The notes beneath the pieces are model-generated. The model did no database searches and was not told where the DNA came from. It saw nothing but the letters and a program-made list of their open reading frames with translations. Position numbers and translations under genes: made by a program. Positions 1-9,059 of a stretch of 64,000 nucleotides of DNA are shown piece after piece (position 1 is the stretch's first letter; the number at the start of each line of letters is the position of its first letter). The stretch is from JBDIVL01 sp039794405 (GTDB taxonomy: Bacteria > Planctomycetota > Brocadiia > Brocadiales > Brocadiaceae): positions 1 to 64,000 of the forward strand of contig JBDIVL010000025.1 of NCBI GenBank assembly GCA_039794405.1, in the 5' to 3' direction.

Positions 1-306
1 GGTATTTGGGGGCATATTGAAGAGCACCCAGTGTACCCATGTCCCCATGGGGGCATCCGGGTCATCACTGATAAGGGCAAGGCTTTTTGTACCGTCTGGA
101 ATGGAGTCCCATGTTAAAGGTGGGGAAATATTCTGACCGTCACAGGTATACTTCGTTGGTATCATACCACCTTCTTCAAAGGCAGGACTTTCTACTTTAA
201 TTTCCATATTTTTTCCTCCTGTTATTCTGGCATGTAATTGGTCTCTGTTTTGACAAAAGCAGAGGATAAAGAGTGCAATGAATAGACAATAAGCTTTTCT
301 GGTCAT
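1..306 (-). CDS. YbhB/YbcL-family (PEBP) protein, 3' part cut by window edge
   Basis: Only the first 102 codons lie in the window; the gene continues past base 1. The core reads MEIKVESPAFEEGG, then YTCDGQNISPPL and SDDPDAPMGTWVHWV, the ligand-pocket motifs of phosphatidylethanolamine-binding (Raf kinase inhibitor-like) proteins. A second ATG at 207 has a strong AGGAGG. However, the frame stays open upstream to an ATG at 306 with AAGGA ahead of it. The added 33 residues hold a basic start and a hydrophobic run (AYCLFIALFILCFC) that looks like a signal peptide. I chose 306, which makes the protein exported like E. coli YbcL. The cellular role of bacterial PEBPs is poorly known. Confidence 0.8.
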   Translation of the reverse strand, partial: MTRKAYCLFIALFILCFCQNRDQLHARITGGKNMEIKVESPAFEEGGMIPTKYTCDGQNISPPLTWDSIPDGTKSLALISDDPDAPMGTWVHWVLFNMPPNT

Positions 307-737
307 AAGATAATTTCCTTATGTTAAATTACTAACGAGGCAAGGCCTCAGACTGATAAACAGAGTTTGAAATTATGGGTTTTTCGGATTGCACAGATTT
401 CAGTAGATGGATAAATGGGTATATGAGATTTTCTCATCGACTCACCCACCCATTCACTCATCCACTTACTTTAGGTTTTTATCTGTGGATGTTTACTTCG
501 CCCTCCGTTGGATTGATGGAATGAGTGGCAAGTATCACCTCCTTTTCGGCTGATTCAAGTGGTTGTTGGAGTACTACAGAATTTTGTGAGGTTTTAAGTT
601 TTTACTCTCTCGAATGAGTTTTCCTGTAAACTATTACTACCATAAATCAACACTGAAGTCAATTTGAAGTGGCAAGGTTTTGGCTGCGGTTCTGCCATGC
701 TATGAGATCTATGGTTGGACCCTTTTATCGTATCTGT
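307..737. other. Intergenic stretch between PEBP gene and ABC permease
   Basis: About 430 bases with no supportable gene. It contains the 23-base dispersed repeat at 331-353 and runs of short TCA/CCA-rich sequence around 420-480. No clear terminator was seen. Confidence 0.5.
331..353 (-). repeat. 23-bp dispersed repeat, copy 1
   Basis: The reverse complement of this stretch (GTCTGAGGCCTTGCCTCGTT plus AGT) is identical over 23 bases to 38245-38267. The centre can fold as GAGGC-CTT-GCCTC. A shorter relative (GGTCTGAGGC) occurs near 11022. Confidence 0.7.
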
Positions 738-1904
738 TTATCTTGCACCGAGCGACTCGACGATGTTCATTCTGGATGCACGGTATGCGGGAAGGACTCC
801 CCCGATAAATCCCATAATTATGGAAAATATTAATGATTGATAAACAATCTCAGCGGTTAAGGTGAATGAGAATGCAAGCTCGGAAAACGTTTGCCAGTTG
901 ATGGTAGAGATTGTGAAGAATTGCATGAATGAAGCGGAGAGAAGCCCTAAAAAGCCGCCAATGGAACTCATTAAAATTGATTCTACAAGAAAGGCTGCAA
1001 GGATACTCCATCGCTGGAATCCGAGTGCCCGTAGTGTACCGATTTCACTGGTACGGTGCGCTACGGAAGCATACATGGTAATTGTCGCTCCAATCATTGC
1101 ACCAATTGAAAAGACCAGGGTCAGAGATATTCCAAGGATACGGAGGAATCTGGTCATGAACTCGGATTGATCGGCATAATATTGAACTTCACGCTTAGCC
1201 TCAAGGGTAAGTCTTGGGTCGCTTTCTATCCTCTCCTTGAATCTGTCAAACTCTGCATAATCCCGTAGTTTAAATATGATGGATGAATAAACAGGCCTGC
1301 GGAATGCCTGCATGAGCTGGTCAACATCACCCCATATCTCTGAATTGAACCCGCTATTGCCTGCGTCAAATATCCCTACCACAGTCCATTCCCTCATACC
1401 GAAGGAGATTTTATTACCAACGTTACAACCCTTAAATCTTCTTGCAATACCTTCTCCCGCAGCAATCTCGGACAATCCAATTCTGGGCATACGGCCTTCA
1501 ATTAGCTGTGCCTGCGGCCGTAAAAGGAGCGATTGGTTACTAATACCTCTCAAGGTTACATTTGAAGGTTTTTCGCTCCCTGTTTTGAGTAAATTTATGA
1601 CGACGACAATTTCCCTGGCAAAGAGTTTTTGTCCGTTCTCTCCTATTGCTATTTCTGGCTGGGTTTCAATGATCGATGCCTGATATCGGTCGATGCTGCT
1701 CTGTATTTCAGAAGTTGAAGCGCGCCGGATGACTACTACATTATCGTATGATCCCGTGTCTACAAGAGTCTTGCGAATCCCCTCCGCGAGCATAAGAATG
1801 GTAGCAAAAACAAACACTACCAGCGCCATACCTGAAGCCGTGAGTATTGTTGTAAGGCGCCTGGTAAGGAGATTGCGGTAACTGTATGATAGCGGTATTG
1901 CCAT
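738..1904 (-). CDS. ABC transporter permease, MacB/FtsX family (second permease)
   Basis: 388 residues with the four-helix MacB/LolCE layout: one transmembrane segment near residues 18-42, a large periplasmic domain (about 45-255), then three segments near 258-285, 305-335 and 350-375. It ends in the typical PAYRASRMNIVESL tail. It starts 3 bases after the preceding permease gene and is the last gene of an adaptor-ATPase-permease-permease set. With its partners it probably forms a complex that moves a lipid, lipoprotein or small molecule from the inner membrane outward. The substrate cannot be told from sequence. FtsX itself is a less good match because FtsX is shorter and partners with FtsE. 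Confidence 0.88.
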   Translation of the reverse strand: MAIPLSYSYRNLLTRRLTTILTASGMALVVFVFATILMLAEGIRKTLVDTGSYDNVVVIRRASTSEIQSSIDRYQASIIETQPEIAIGENGQKLFAREIVVVINLLKTGSEKPSNVTLRGISNQSLLLRPQAQLIEGRMPRIGLSEIAAGEGIARRFKGCNVGNKISFGMREWTVVGIFDAGNSGFNSEIWGDVDQLMQAFRRPVYSSIIFKLRDYAEFDRFKERIESDPRLTLEAKREVQYYADQSEFMTRFLRILGISLTLVFSIGAMIGATITMYASVAHRTSEIGTLRALGFQRWSILAAFLVESILMSSIGGFLGLLSASFMQFFTISTINWQTFSELAFSFTLTAEIVYQSLIFSIIMGFIGGVLPAYRASRMNIVESLGAR

Positions 1905-1907
1905 ATA

Positions 1908-3065
1908 TTATCCTATCCTTCTTAAGCCATCGGCAATCCGTATCCTTACAGCGCGCCACGTAGGGAAGAAGGCTGCAGCCAGTCCTACAAAAATAGATGC
2001 CCCTATATCCATAAAAATTGTTTTTATTGACACGTTAAATACGGGAAAGAATGCACCTATTTTCGTGCTAAAGATATCCGCTGCAGGAAAAGTAAGGATA
2101 ATGCCAAGCGCACACCCGGTTAAGGTTATGAGAAGAGATTCACCGCAGATAAGTATCGTTATGTGCAGGCCGCCAAATCCAAGCGTTTTCATGATGGCAT
2201 ATTCTCCTATTCGTTCGCGTGCAGTCATGGCCATCGTATTGGCAACCACTGCCATGATGATGACGATTACCATGAATGAGACTAACTGGATTACAACAAC
2301 GATCGCCTCCGTCATGGAAATAAAGTTCATTTGAAAGGATTTTTCAGTTTCGGTTAGGGTCTCGGCAAGGGAATTTTTAAATATCTTATCTACTGCCTCA
2401 GATACCTCCGCTGCCATACCAGGATTTGCTATTCCTATGATATAGATACCTACATGATCAGCAAGATTTGGTATTCTTTTTTTCACGTTCTCGTTGAGGT
2501 AATCCCAATGGAAAAACAACTGTGTTTCATCGGTATTCTTTTCAGCCCCATAGTATATACCTTGCAGGATAAAATCCCATGAACCGGGAAAGATAGTACC
2601 TTTAAGGGGTATAATATCACCGATCTTCCATTTGAATCTTTCTGCCACCTTTTGGCCTGCTATGGCAGCCCTACGATCCCGGAGAAATGCGATCTTCTGG
2701 TCTTCTGGCAGTACATATTCCGGATAAAGCTCAAGAAATGTTTTTGGTTCAATGGCAAAATTCGGTATAAAATTTTTTTCAGAAATATAGGTGCCGTTGA
2801 ACCATACGGCGTATGAAGTTTTTTCTACCCCGGGGATCCGGGAAATCTTGTCTTTATAAGAGATGGGAAGAAAAAAGACAAGGGATATAGCGTTTCTCGT
2901 AATAAGGCGGGTTGAGGAAGAAGCCTCTACCCCTGCATACCAGGCATTAACCAGCGTTCTCAATATTCCAAATGCCAGAATTGCGATAGTTATGCCAAGG
3001 ATAGTAAGAAAAGTTCGCAGTTTGTGGCGAAGGGTATTTCTGAGTATGAGTTTAAGGATGTGCAT
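1908..3065 (-). CDS. ABC transporter permease, MacB/FtsX family (first permease)
   Basis: About 385 residues beginning MHILKLILRN, with transmembrane segments near residues 17-40, 270-300, 318-345 and 350-375 and a periplasmic MacB_PCD-like region between the first two. It ends in the family tail PTWRAVRIRIADGL. I used the ATG at 3065, which has AAGG nine bases upstream, rather than an upstream TTG. The start overlaps the last 14 bases of the ATPase gene, implying translational coupling. It differs clearly from the next permease, so the transporter is likely a heterodimer of the LolCE kind rather than a MacB-type homodimer. Confidence 0.88.
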   Translation of the reverse strand: MHILKLILRNTLRHKLRTFLTILGITIAILAFGILRTLVNAWYAGVEASSSTRLITRNAISLVFFLPISYKDKISRIPGVEKTSYAVWFNGTYISEKNFIPNFAIEPKTFLELYPEYVLPEDQKIAFLRDRRAAIAGQKVAERFKWKIGDIIPLKGTIFPGSWDFILQGIYYGAEKNTDETQLFFHWDYLNENVKKRIPNLADHVGIYIIGIANPGMAAEVSEAVDKIFKNSLAETLTETEKSFQMNFISMTEAIVVVIQLVSFMVIVIIMAVVANTMAMTARERIGEYAIMKTLGFGGLHITILICGESLLITLTGCALGIILTFPAADIFSTKIGAFFPVFNVSIKTIFMDIGASIFVGLAAAFFPTWRAVRIRIADGLRRIG

Positions 3066-3744
3066 GTAAGATACCTTTTTCAAGCCTTATGATAATCCGT
3101 GCCTTTTCTGCCGCATGAGGATCATGGGTAACCATGATAATGGTTTTGCCAAATTCCCGGTTCAACCGTACCATAAGTTCCAGGATATCTTCTGCAGATA
3201 CCCTGTCAAGATCACCCGTCGGCTCATCTGCTACCAGGATTGTTGGATCTGTGACAATGGCGCGGGCTATTGCTACACGCTGCTGTTGCCCGCCAGACAA
3301 CTGGCTGGGATAATGGTCCATTCGATCAGTGAGATTAACCATCTGAAGGGCCGTCTCTACATGCTCCCGCCTTTCGCTCCGGGAAAGCCAGGTTAAAAGA
3401 AGGGGGAGCTCGACATTCTCAAATGCAGTAAGTACAGGGATCAGATTATAAAACTGAAAGATAAACCCTACATTGGCAGCGCGCCATCGTGCAAGCTCTG
3501 TCTCCGTCAGGGAAGTAATGTCCAATCCACCAACTTTTATGATACCACTATCCGTGTTATCGATACCCGCAATAAGGTTGAGAAGGGTGCTTTTGCCGGA
3601 ACCGGAAGGACCCATTAAGGTAAGAAACTCGCCTTCAGGGATATCCAGATTAATATTTTCGAGAACCGGTATTACCTGAATTCCCCGGCGATAAGATTTC
3701 GAGAGCCCTCTGATTTCGACAATCGGCTGTTTTTTATCTTCCAT
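3052..3744 (-). CDS. ABC transporter ATP-binding protein, LolD/MacB-type
   Basis: 230 residues with a full set of ABC motifs: Walker A GPSGSGKST near residue 45, Q-loop FQFYNLIPV, signature LSGGQQQR near 146, Walker B ILVADEPTGDLD near 165 and H-loop VTHD near 210. It powers the two permeases encoded just downstream. LolD, MacB's N-terminal domain and other mechanotransmission ABC ATPases share this profile, so the name is kept generic. A repeat-filled 308-base gap separates it from the adaptor gene, so it may also be transcribed from its own start. Confidence 0.92.
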   Translation of the reverse strand: MEDKKQPIVEIRGLSKSYRRGIQVIPVLENINLDIPEGEFLTLMGPSGSGKSTLLNLIAGIDNTDSGIIKVGGLDITSLTETELARWRAANVGFIFQFYNLIPVLTAFENVELPLLLTWLSRSERREHVETALQMVNLTDRMDHYPSQLSGGQQQRVAIARAIVTDPTILVADEPTGDLDRVSAEDILELMVRLNREFGKTIIMVTHDPHAAEKARIIIRLEKGILHAHP

Positions 3745-4052
3745 AAGTATTTTCTTCTTTAAGTGGTTGGAATTGGAATCAGTAGCACGGGTGGTTTATC
3801 TCCGCTGGCCGGCCACAAGAGACCGGTAATATTTTCCTGAGATATTATACAATTAAATTAGGCCTTCGGCAGCTTTGTTTGTGACCATAGTAAGAGCGAA
3901 CCTTGTGTTCACCCAATTAGGAAACAAACGGAAACGTTTTGAATCGTGTAGGGCAAGGGCGAACACATGCAGGGGCAGGTTTAAAACCTGCCCCTACAAC
4001 AAACGTTGAATTTCCTATATGATTAAATGAGTTGTCCCTGTGTTAAAATTCC
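3745..4052. other. Gap between adaptor and ATPase genes, filled by a dispersed repeat
   Basis: No gene. Most of the gap is a copy of the GTAGGGG/AAACGTTTTGAATCGT repeat described under 3862-4000. Its presence inside a functional operon suggests late insertion. Confidence 0.6.
3862..4000 (-). repeat. Dispersed repeat family A (GTAGGGG...CCCCTAC), copy 1
   Basis: Shared blocks in order are GGCCTTCGGC, CGAACCTTGTGTTC, GAAACAAACG, AAACGTTTTGAATCGTGTAG, GGCAAGGGCGAACACA and a terminal palindrome CAGGTTTTAAACCTG-like flanked by CCCCTAC. Related copies lie at about 48014-48134, 56866-57010, 58826-58895 and 63062-63180. Length and block content vary between copies, as expected for a decaying non-coding mobile or folding element. 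Confidence 0.75.
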
Positions 4053-5276
4053 TTAGAACTTCCCCTGTAAGATACTTACCTTCGACCCGTCCTTTAGGTT
4101 TTTTGGTGGATTTACTACTACCTTATCCCCGGGCTTGATACCATTGAGTATTTCTACCATATTACCTGTCTGAACACCTATAGCTATTGATGTTTTTATC
4201 GCCCGGTCTTCTTTTACCACAAAAACAAATTTGTTACTGTTGTGCGTTACGATTGTGCCGGTGTCCAGGATGATTTTCGGTTTTTGTTCCTCTGGAGTAA
4301 CCGGTCTTTCAAGAAAAGAGACTTTAGCGCTCATTTCAGGAAGGATCTGATCATTTCTGTCCAGGAATTTAACCTTTACCATAACCGATGCCTTACTGCG
4401 GTCTGCGGTAGGTACAATCATATGCACAACACCCCGGAATCGGATTTCAGGCAAGGCATCTAATTGTATTTCACACGGCTGGTCTACCGTTACCTTTTGT
4501 AAATTTGATTCGGAAACATCGGTTTCTACAACGAGGGAGTTCATATCGGCAATAGTAACAACTGCTGCTTTGGCATTTGCAGCAGCCCCCAGCGGTGTTA
4601 CAATATCACCAACATCGGCATCCTTTGTTAATACAACAGCATTAAAGGGTGCACGGATAAACGTGTACTTAAACGTAACATCAGCCGAGTGCTGTGCCGC
4701 TTTATAGGCATGTATGGCTGATCCTGCAGCGGCAACAGATGCCTTTGCCTTCTTATAACGTGCCTCAGCTACATCAAATTCAGATCTCGGTACAATTCCG
4801 TGCGAGAAAAGTTCCTTTTGACGATTATAATGCAATGTTGCATCTTCCAATTCAACCTTTGCCATTTCCCAGTTGGAAACGGCATTGTTTACATTTGCCT
4901 CTGCCTGCTCACGGGCGGCTTTTACGTCCTCACCTTCCAGCCTGGCGATTACTTGCCCCTTCTTCACCTGGCTTCCCTCTTCAACTCCAAGCCATTCAAG
5001 CCTGCCGGTAACCTTAGATGCCACTGAGGCCTTTCTCTGCGCAACAACGTAACCACTGGCATTTAATATGGTAAATGTCTGAGAAGGATACATCTGTGAA
5101 ACCGTTGATACCTTTACCTCAACTACACCATGAAAAACTACCCAATAAAGAACGATACCTGCTATTGCAATAAGTGCAAGGGTTATTATCCTGAAAAGCA
5201 GTCTTTTGCGTGTACTCCGGTACTGCATAATACCCGACTTGTTTATCCTAAACTTTGATAAATCTTCATTTGCCAT
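4053..5276 (-). CDS. HlyD/MacA-family periplasmic adaptor subunit
   Basis: 407 residues. A short cytoplasmic start is followed by one membrane anchor (about 27-50). A lipoyl-like barrel-sandwich domain precedes and follows a coiled-coil hairpin (residues about 115-195, rich in A, E and K), and beta-barrel and membrane-proximal domains follow. This is the layout of MacA/RND-type adaptors that link an inner-membrane ABC pump to an outer channel. The start has AAGGA eight bases upstream. It is the promoter-proximal gene of the pump set, with a good promoter at 5353-5381. No outer-membrane channel gene lies in the window. Confidence 0.9.
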   Translation of the reverse strand: MANEDLSKFRINKSGIMQYRSTRKRLLFRIITLALIAIAGIVLYWVVFHGVVEVKVSTVSQMYPSQTFTILNASGYVVAQRKASVASKVTGRLEWLGVEEGSQVKKGQVIARLEGEDVKAAREQAEANVNNAVSNWEMAKVELEDATLHYNRQKELFSHGIVPRSEFDVAEARYKKAKASVAAAGSAIHAYKAAQHSADVTFKYTFIRAPFNAVVLTKDADVGDIVTPLGAAANAKAAVVTIADMNSLVVETDVSESNLQKVTVDQPCEIQLDALPEIRFRGVVHMIVPTADRSKASVMVKVKFLDRNDQILPEMSAKVSFLERPVTPEEQKPKIILDTGTIVTHNSNKFVFVVKEDRAIKTSIAIGVQTGNMVEILNGIKPGDKVVVNPPKNLKDGSKVSILQGKF

Positions 5277-5352
5277 GTACTCGTTCCTTAACTCAATAGT
5301 TATTGTGGTTTACCCTCACAGTGTTCTATCCTCAGGAGTTTCAAGATAAGCT

Positions 5353-5381
5353 ATTACATCATAAATTTACATACATGTCAA
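5353..5381 (-). promoter_or_regulatory. Sigma-70-type promoter for the adaptor/ABC operon
   Basis: On the minus strand TTGACA is followed after 17 bases by TGTAAT, ending 76 bases before the adaptor start. The -35 box is a perfect consensus match. It is predicted from sequence only. Confidence 0.6.
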
Positions 5382-5761
5382 AATTTGTAAAAATTTGACA
5401 ATAATTTCATTTTATGAAAAATTCAGACACCCGGTGAAGGAATGTATAGCAGCATATCTATACCATAGGGCGGCGCAGTTGCAACAAAATCTTTGGTTAA
5501 CGAGTAAGAGTGGTGGAGTATTGTTGTGAAATAAACTTCAATACTCCATGGCTCCATTGCTCCGTATCAGGGGTGGATTTACAAATAGCATAAAAACCTG
5601 CAGAAACTTGTTCTTGTGAAAACGGGGAATGGGGAAAGAAACTTTTACAAGGTAATACACGCAGCAAAACTGCAATCAAACAAGAGAAAGTATACAAGCA
5701 TATCAAATATCAAACTCCGGAATCTGAAATGATATTGGGTGATTGGGGCTTATTTATCTGT
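5382..5761. other. Intergenic spacer between divergent adaptor and P-type ATPase genes
   Basis: No convincing gene. A 69-codon minus-strand frame at 5497-5706 lacks a ribosome site and any recognisable domain. The spacer is bounded by the two divergent promoters at 5353-5381 and 5762-5790. Confidence 0.45.
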
Positions 5762-5790
5762 TTGACACACAAACTAATCACCTATAAAAT
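5762..5790 (+). promoter_or_regulatory. Sigma-70-type promoter for the EIIA-P-type ATPase gene
   Basis: TTGACA and TAAAAT are separated by 17 bases, and the -10 box ends 62 bases before the ATG at 5853. It is predicted from sequence only. Confidence 0.6.
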
Positions 5791-5852
5791 CAACATGTAA
5801 GGTTAGTAAAGCTAGTGGTCGGAAAATGTTACTGATTATAAGGAGAAATACC

Positions 5853-8800
5853 ATGAGGCTTTCAGATTTCCTGGATAGTAAGGTCATTACTACGAACCTT
5901 AAAGCAGTAGACAAGAGGAGTGCATTGAGAGAAATGGTAGGAATTCTCAAAAGTGCCGGGAGGATCAGAGATCCCGATGCGCTCTTGAAGGCCCTCTTGC
6001 AGCGTGAGGCGATGGGCACTACGGGTATTGGCCGGGGCGTGGCTTTTCCACACGTAAGGATTGACGGACTTAAGGAGCCTGTTGCCTTGCTTGCCATATC
6101 GCAGCGGGGTGTAGACTTCAATGCAAAAGACGAAGAGCCTGTCTATGTATTTTTTCTATTTATCACCCCTTTAGAAGAAACATCACTCCACCTTCAAATA
6201 CTTTCAAAGGCAATAACAACCTTCACCGATACACGCCTGTTCCGTTCCCTGCAGAAGCTGAGAACTCCTTCAGAGACATTAAGCATCCTCCTAAACTACG
6301 AAAGGGGTGGGAGAGAGGCCTTCTTTCCACTTCCCGTAAATGAAATATACACGGAACTGGGAACAAGTCCTTCGGGACTATCGGAATATGAGGCAAAAAA
6401 GAGATTGGAAAGCTACGGTCCAAATATTCTCAGAGAAGTGAAGAGAAAAAGTCTTGTTTTCAGATTTACAGAAAACCTGTACAATCTTCTTGCCATTCTT
6501 CTATGGGTCGGTGGAGCACTTGCCTTTGTTGCTGATATGCCTCAATTATCCTACGCTATATTTGCAGTGATACTCATCAATGCTGTCTTTAGTTTTTGGC
6601 AGGAATATAAGGCAGAAAGGGCTTTGGAAGCCCTGAAGAAGTTATTGCCCCGGAAGGCAAAGGTGTTAAGGGACGGTAAGGAGAAAGAGATTTCCATTGA
6701 GGAGATTGTTCCGGGCGATATCATGATCCTGGAAGAGGGTGATAGCATACCGGCAGATGCAAGGCTCATAGAGGCCTTTAATATGAGGGTTGATAATTCA
6801 GCCCTTACCGGTGAATCTAAGCCGATATATAAAACATCGGGTGCAATACCTGAAGGGCAAGAATTTTTATGGACTGAACTTCCCAATCTGGTATTTGCAG
6901 GGACGACAATGGCTTCCGGGGCAGGCAAGGCAGCGGTAATTGCAACGGGGATGTATACCGAGATAGGCCGTATTGCATATCTTACCCAGGAACTTAAAGA
7001 AGAAAAAAGTCCTCTCCAGCGAGAGATTGTAAAAGTTACCAAGATAGTTACTGTTCTTGCAGTAGCGATGGGTGTTGCCTTTTTTTTCCTCGGCACTTAT
7101 ATAGGTGGGCTCGGTATTACCGCTGCATTTATATTTGCTATCGGTATTATCGTTGCCAATGTTCCGGAGGGATTGCTTCCTACAGTAACCTTATCACTGG
7201 CTATGGGTGTCCAGAGAATGGCCAGGAGGAATGCCCTCATAAAGAAGCTCTCATCTGTGGAAACTCTAGGTTCTACCACGGTGATCTGTACAGATAAAAC
7301 AGGTACCCTCACTACCAGTGAAATGAGTGTAACAAAAATCTTTGTTAACGGAAAACTTATCAATGTTAGTGGTACAAGATACGAGCCGACAGGAAATTTT
7401 TATTTTAGGGGGATAAGTCTTTCCCGGGAAGAAATGAGAAAAAACGGGATGTATCTTTTCTTTGATACGTGTGTGTTCTGTAATAACGCAGGTATGCGTC
7501 CTCCGGGGAGAGAAAGTGAAAGATGGGGCATAATAGGAGACCCTACTGAAGCAGCTTTGCTGGTTATGGCTGCCAAAGGAGGTATTGACGTTGAGGAGAG
7601 GAGAAAAGCTTTTTCCCGGATTGGTCAGCTTCCCTTCGAGTCTGTAAGAAAAAGAATGACAACCATTAATCTATCCGATGAAAATATACCTGTAGCTTAT
7701 GTGAAAGGAGCACCCAGGGAGATTCTTGACCTTTGTACCAGGATATCTATGAATGGAAAAGTAGAGCCTTTAACAGGTCCGGAACGGGAAGTTATCGTAT
7801 CAAGAAACGATTCCATGTCAAAAGAGGGCTTACGGGTGTTGGGCATTGCGTACCGCCCACTGGATATTTCAGAAGGATTTACTATAGAGAATACGGAAAA
7901 GGACCTTATATTTTTAGGCTTAGCAGGGATGGCGGATCCGCCAAGACCTGAGGTCCCGGGGGTCATAAATCTATGCAACAGAGCGGGAATAAGAGTCGTT
8001 ATGATTACTGGAGATTATGGTCTTACAGCCCTGTCAATTGCTAAGAAGATAGGTCTTGCAAAGGCCCAAGATCCGAAGGTTGTAACAGGTTTGGAACTTT
8101 CTAAGATGGGTGATGAAACCCTCAGGAAATTATTAAAAGAAGAAGAGGTAATATTTGCCAGGGTATCGCCTGAGCACAAAATGAGAATAGTTACGGCCTT
8201 CAAAGATATGGACGAGATCGTAGCAGTTACCGGTGACGGTGTAAATGATGCGCCAGCCCTTAAGAAGGCCGATATAGGGGTTGCTATGGGGATAAGGGGT
8301 TCAGATGTAGCGAAAGAAGCAGCGGATATAATCCTAACCGATGATAACTTTGCTTCCATTGTGTCTGCTATTGAAGAAGGGAGGACGGTCTTTGCTAATA
8401 TAAAAAAGTTTGTAACCTATATTTTTGCCAGCAATATTCCTGAAATAGTACCCTTCATAGCATTTATCTTATTTAAGATACCCCTTCCCTTAACGGTAAT
8501 GCAGATATTAGCAGTTGATTTAGGAACTGACATGGTTCCTGCACTTGCCTTGGGGACAGAACCACCGGAGCCTGGAATAATGGATAAACCGCCGAGACCG
8601 AAGAATAAGACGATTTTAGACATCCCTTTACTCTTAAGGGCATACTGTTTTCTTGGCCCAATGGAGGCGATCGCGTGTATGGCAGGGTTTTTCTTTATCT
8701 ACTTCCAACAAGGCTGGAGGCCAGGAATGGAGATGCCGGATTCGGGAATTATTTATCTCACCGCTACTACGATGACCCTCTCTGGAATAGTGGCTACCCA

Positions 8801-9059
8801 GATAGGGAACGTCTTTGCATGTAGGACCGAAAGGGAATCGATTTTCAAAGTTGGCCTCTTAAGCAATAGATTGGTATTATTAGGAATAGCGTCAGAGTTA
8901 ATAATTATTTTTGCCATCGTCTATACTCCATTCTTAGAGAAAATATTTGGTCTTGCACCAATAGGGCTGAAGGAATGGGGATTCCTGTTTGCCTTTACTC
9001 CAATCCTTTTTTTCATGGAGGAAGGAAGGAAGTGGATCGTGAGAAAATGGTGGAGTTAA
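5853..9059 (+). CDS. P-type cation ATPase (type II, Na+/K+-ATPase-like) with N-terminal PTS EIIA domain
   Basis: 1068 residues from the ATG at 5853, which has AAGGAG seven bases upstream. Residues 1-150 form a PTS EIIA type-2 (mannitol/Ntr) domain with the phospho-acceptor motif GVAFPH (His67). From about 160 the chain is a complete P2-type ATPase: an N-terminal cation-ATPase motif, TGES near 316, NVPEGLLPTVTLSLA in the M4 ion site, the phosphorylation site DKTGTLT (Asp481), KGAP, TGD, GDGVNDAPALKKADIGVAMG, and a C-terminal six-helix block. The wording around M4 and Asp481 is closest to the Na+/K+/H+,K+-ATPase group. It probably exports Na+ or another cation with possible K+ exchange. The EIIA domain suggests control by phosphotransfer or by protein docking. 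No other PTS gene lies nearby. Confidence 0.93.
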   Translation: MRLSDFLDSKVITTNLKAVDKRSALREMVGILKSAGRIRDPDALLKALLQREAMGTTGIGRGVAFPHVRIDGLKEPVALLAISQRGVDFNAKDEEPVYVFFLFITPLEETSLHLQILSKAITTFTDTRLFRSLQKLRTPSETLSILLNYERGGREAFFPLPVNEIYTELGTSPSGLSEYEAKKRLESYGPNILREVKRKSLVFRFTENLYNLLAILLWVGGALAFVADMPQLSYAIFAVILINAVFSFWQEYKAERALEALKKLLPRKAKVLRDGKEKEISIEEIVPGDIMILEEGDSIPADARLIEAFNMRVDNSALTGESKPIYKTSGAIPEGQEFLWTELPNLVFAGTTMASGAGKAAVIATGMYTEIGRIAYLTQELKEEKSPLQREIVKVTKIVTVLAVAMGVAFFFLGTYIGGLGITAAFIFAIGIIVANVPEGLLPTVTLSLAMGVQRMARRNALIKKLSSVETLGSTTVICTDKTGTLTTSEMSVTKIFVNGKLINVSGTRYEPTGNFYFRGISLSREEMRKNGMYLFFDTCVFCNNAGMRPPGRESERWGIIGDPTEAALLVMAAKGGIDVEERRKAFSRIGQLPFESVRKRMTTINLSDENIPVAYVKGAPREILDLCTRISMNGKVEPLTGPEREVIVSRNDSMSKEGLRVLGIAYRPLDISEGFTIENTEKDLIFLGLAGMADPPRPEVPGVINLCNRAGIRVVMITGDYGLTALSIAKKIGLAKAQDPKVVTGLELSKMGDETLRKLLKEEEVIFARVSPEHKMRIVTAFKDMDEIVAVTGDGVNDAPALKKADIGVAMGIRGSDVAKEAADIILTDDNFASIVSAIEEGRTVFANIKKFVTYIFASNIPEIVPFIAFILFKIPLPLTVMQILAVDLGTDMVPALALGTEPPEPGIMDKPPRPKNKTILDIPLLLRAYCFLGPMEAIACMAGFFFIYFQQGWRPGMEMPDSGIIYLTATTMTLSGIVATQIGNVFACRTERESIFKVGLLSNRLVLLGIASELIIIFAIVYTPFLEKIFGLAPIGLKEWGFLFAFTPILFFMEEGRKWIVRKWWS

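Noticed and set aside
5497..5706. 69-codon minus-strand frame upstream of the P-type ATPase gene
   Set aside because: Low-complexity translation, no ribosome site, and located in the divergent promoter region.
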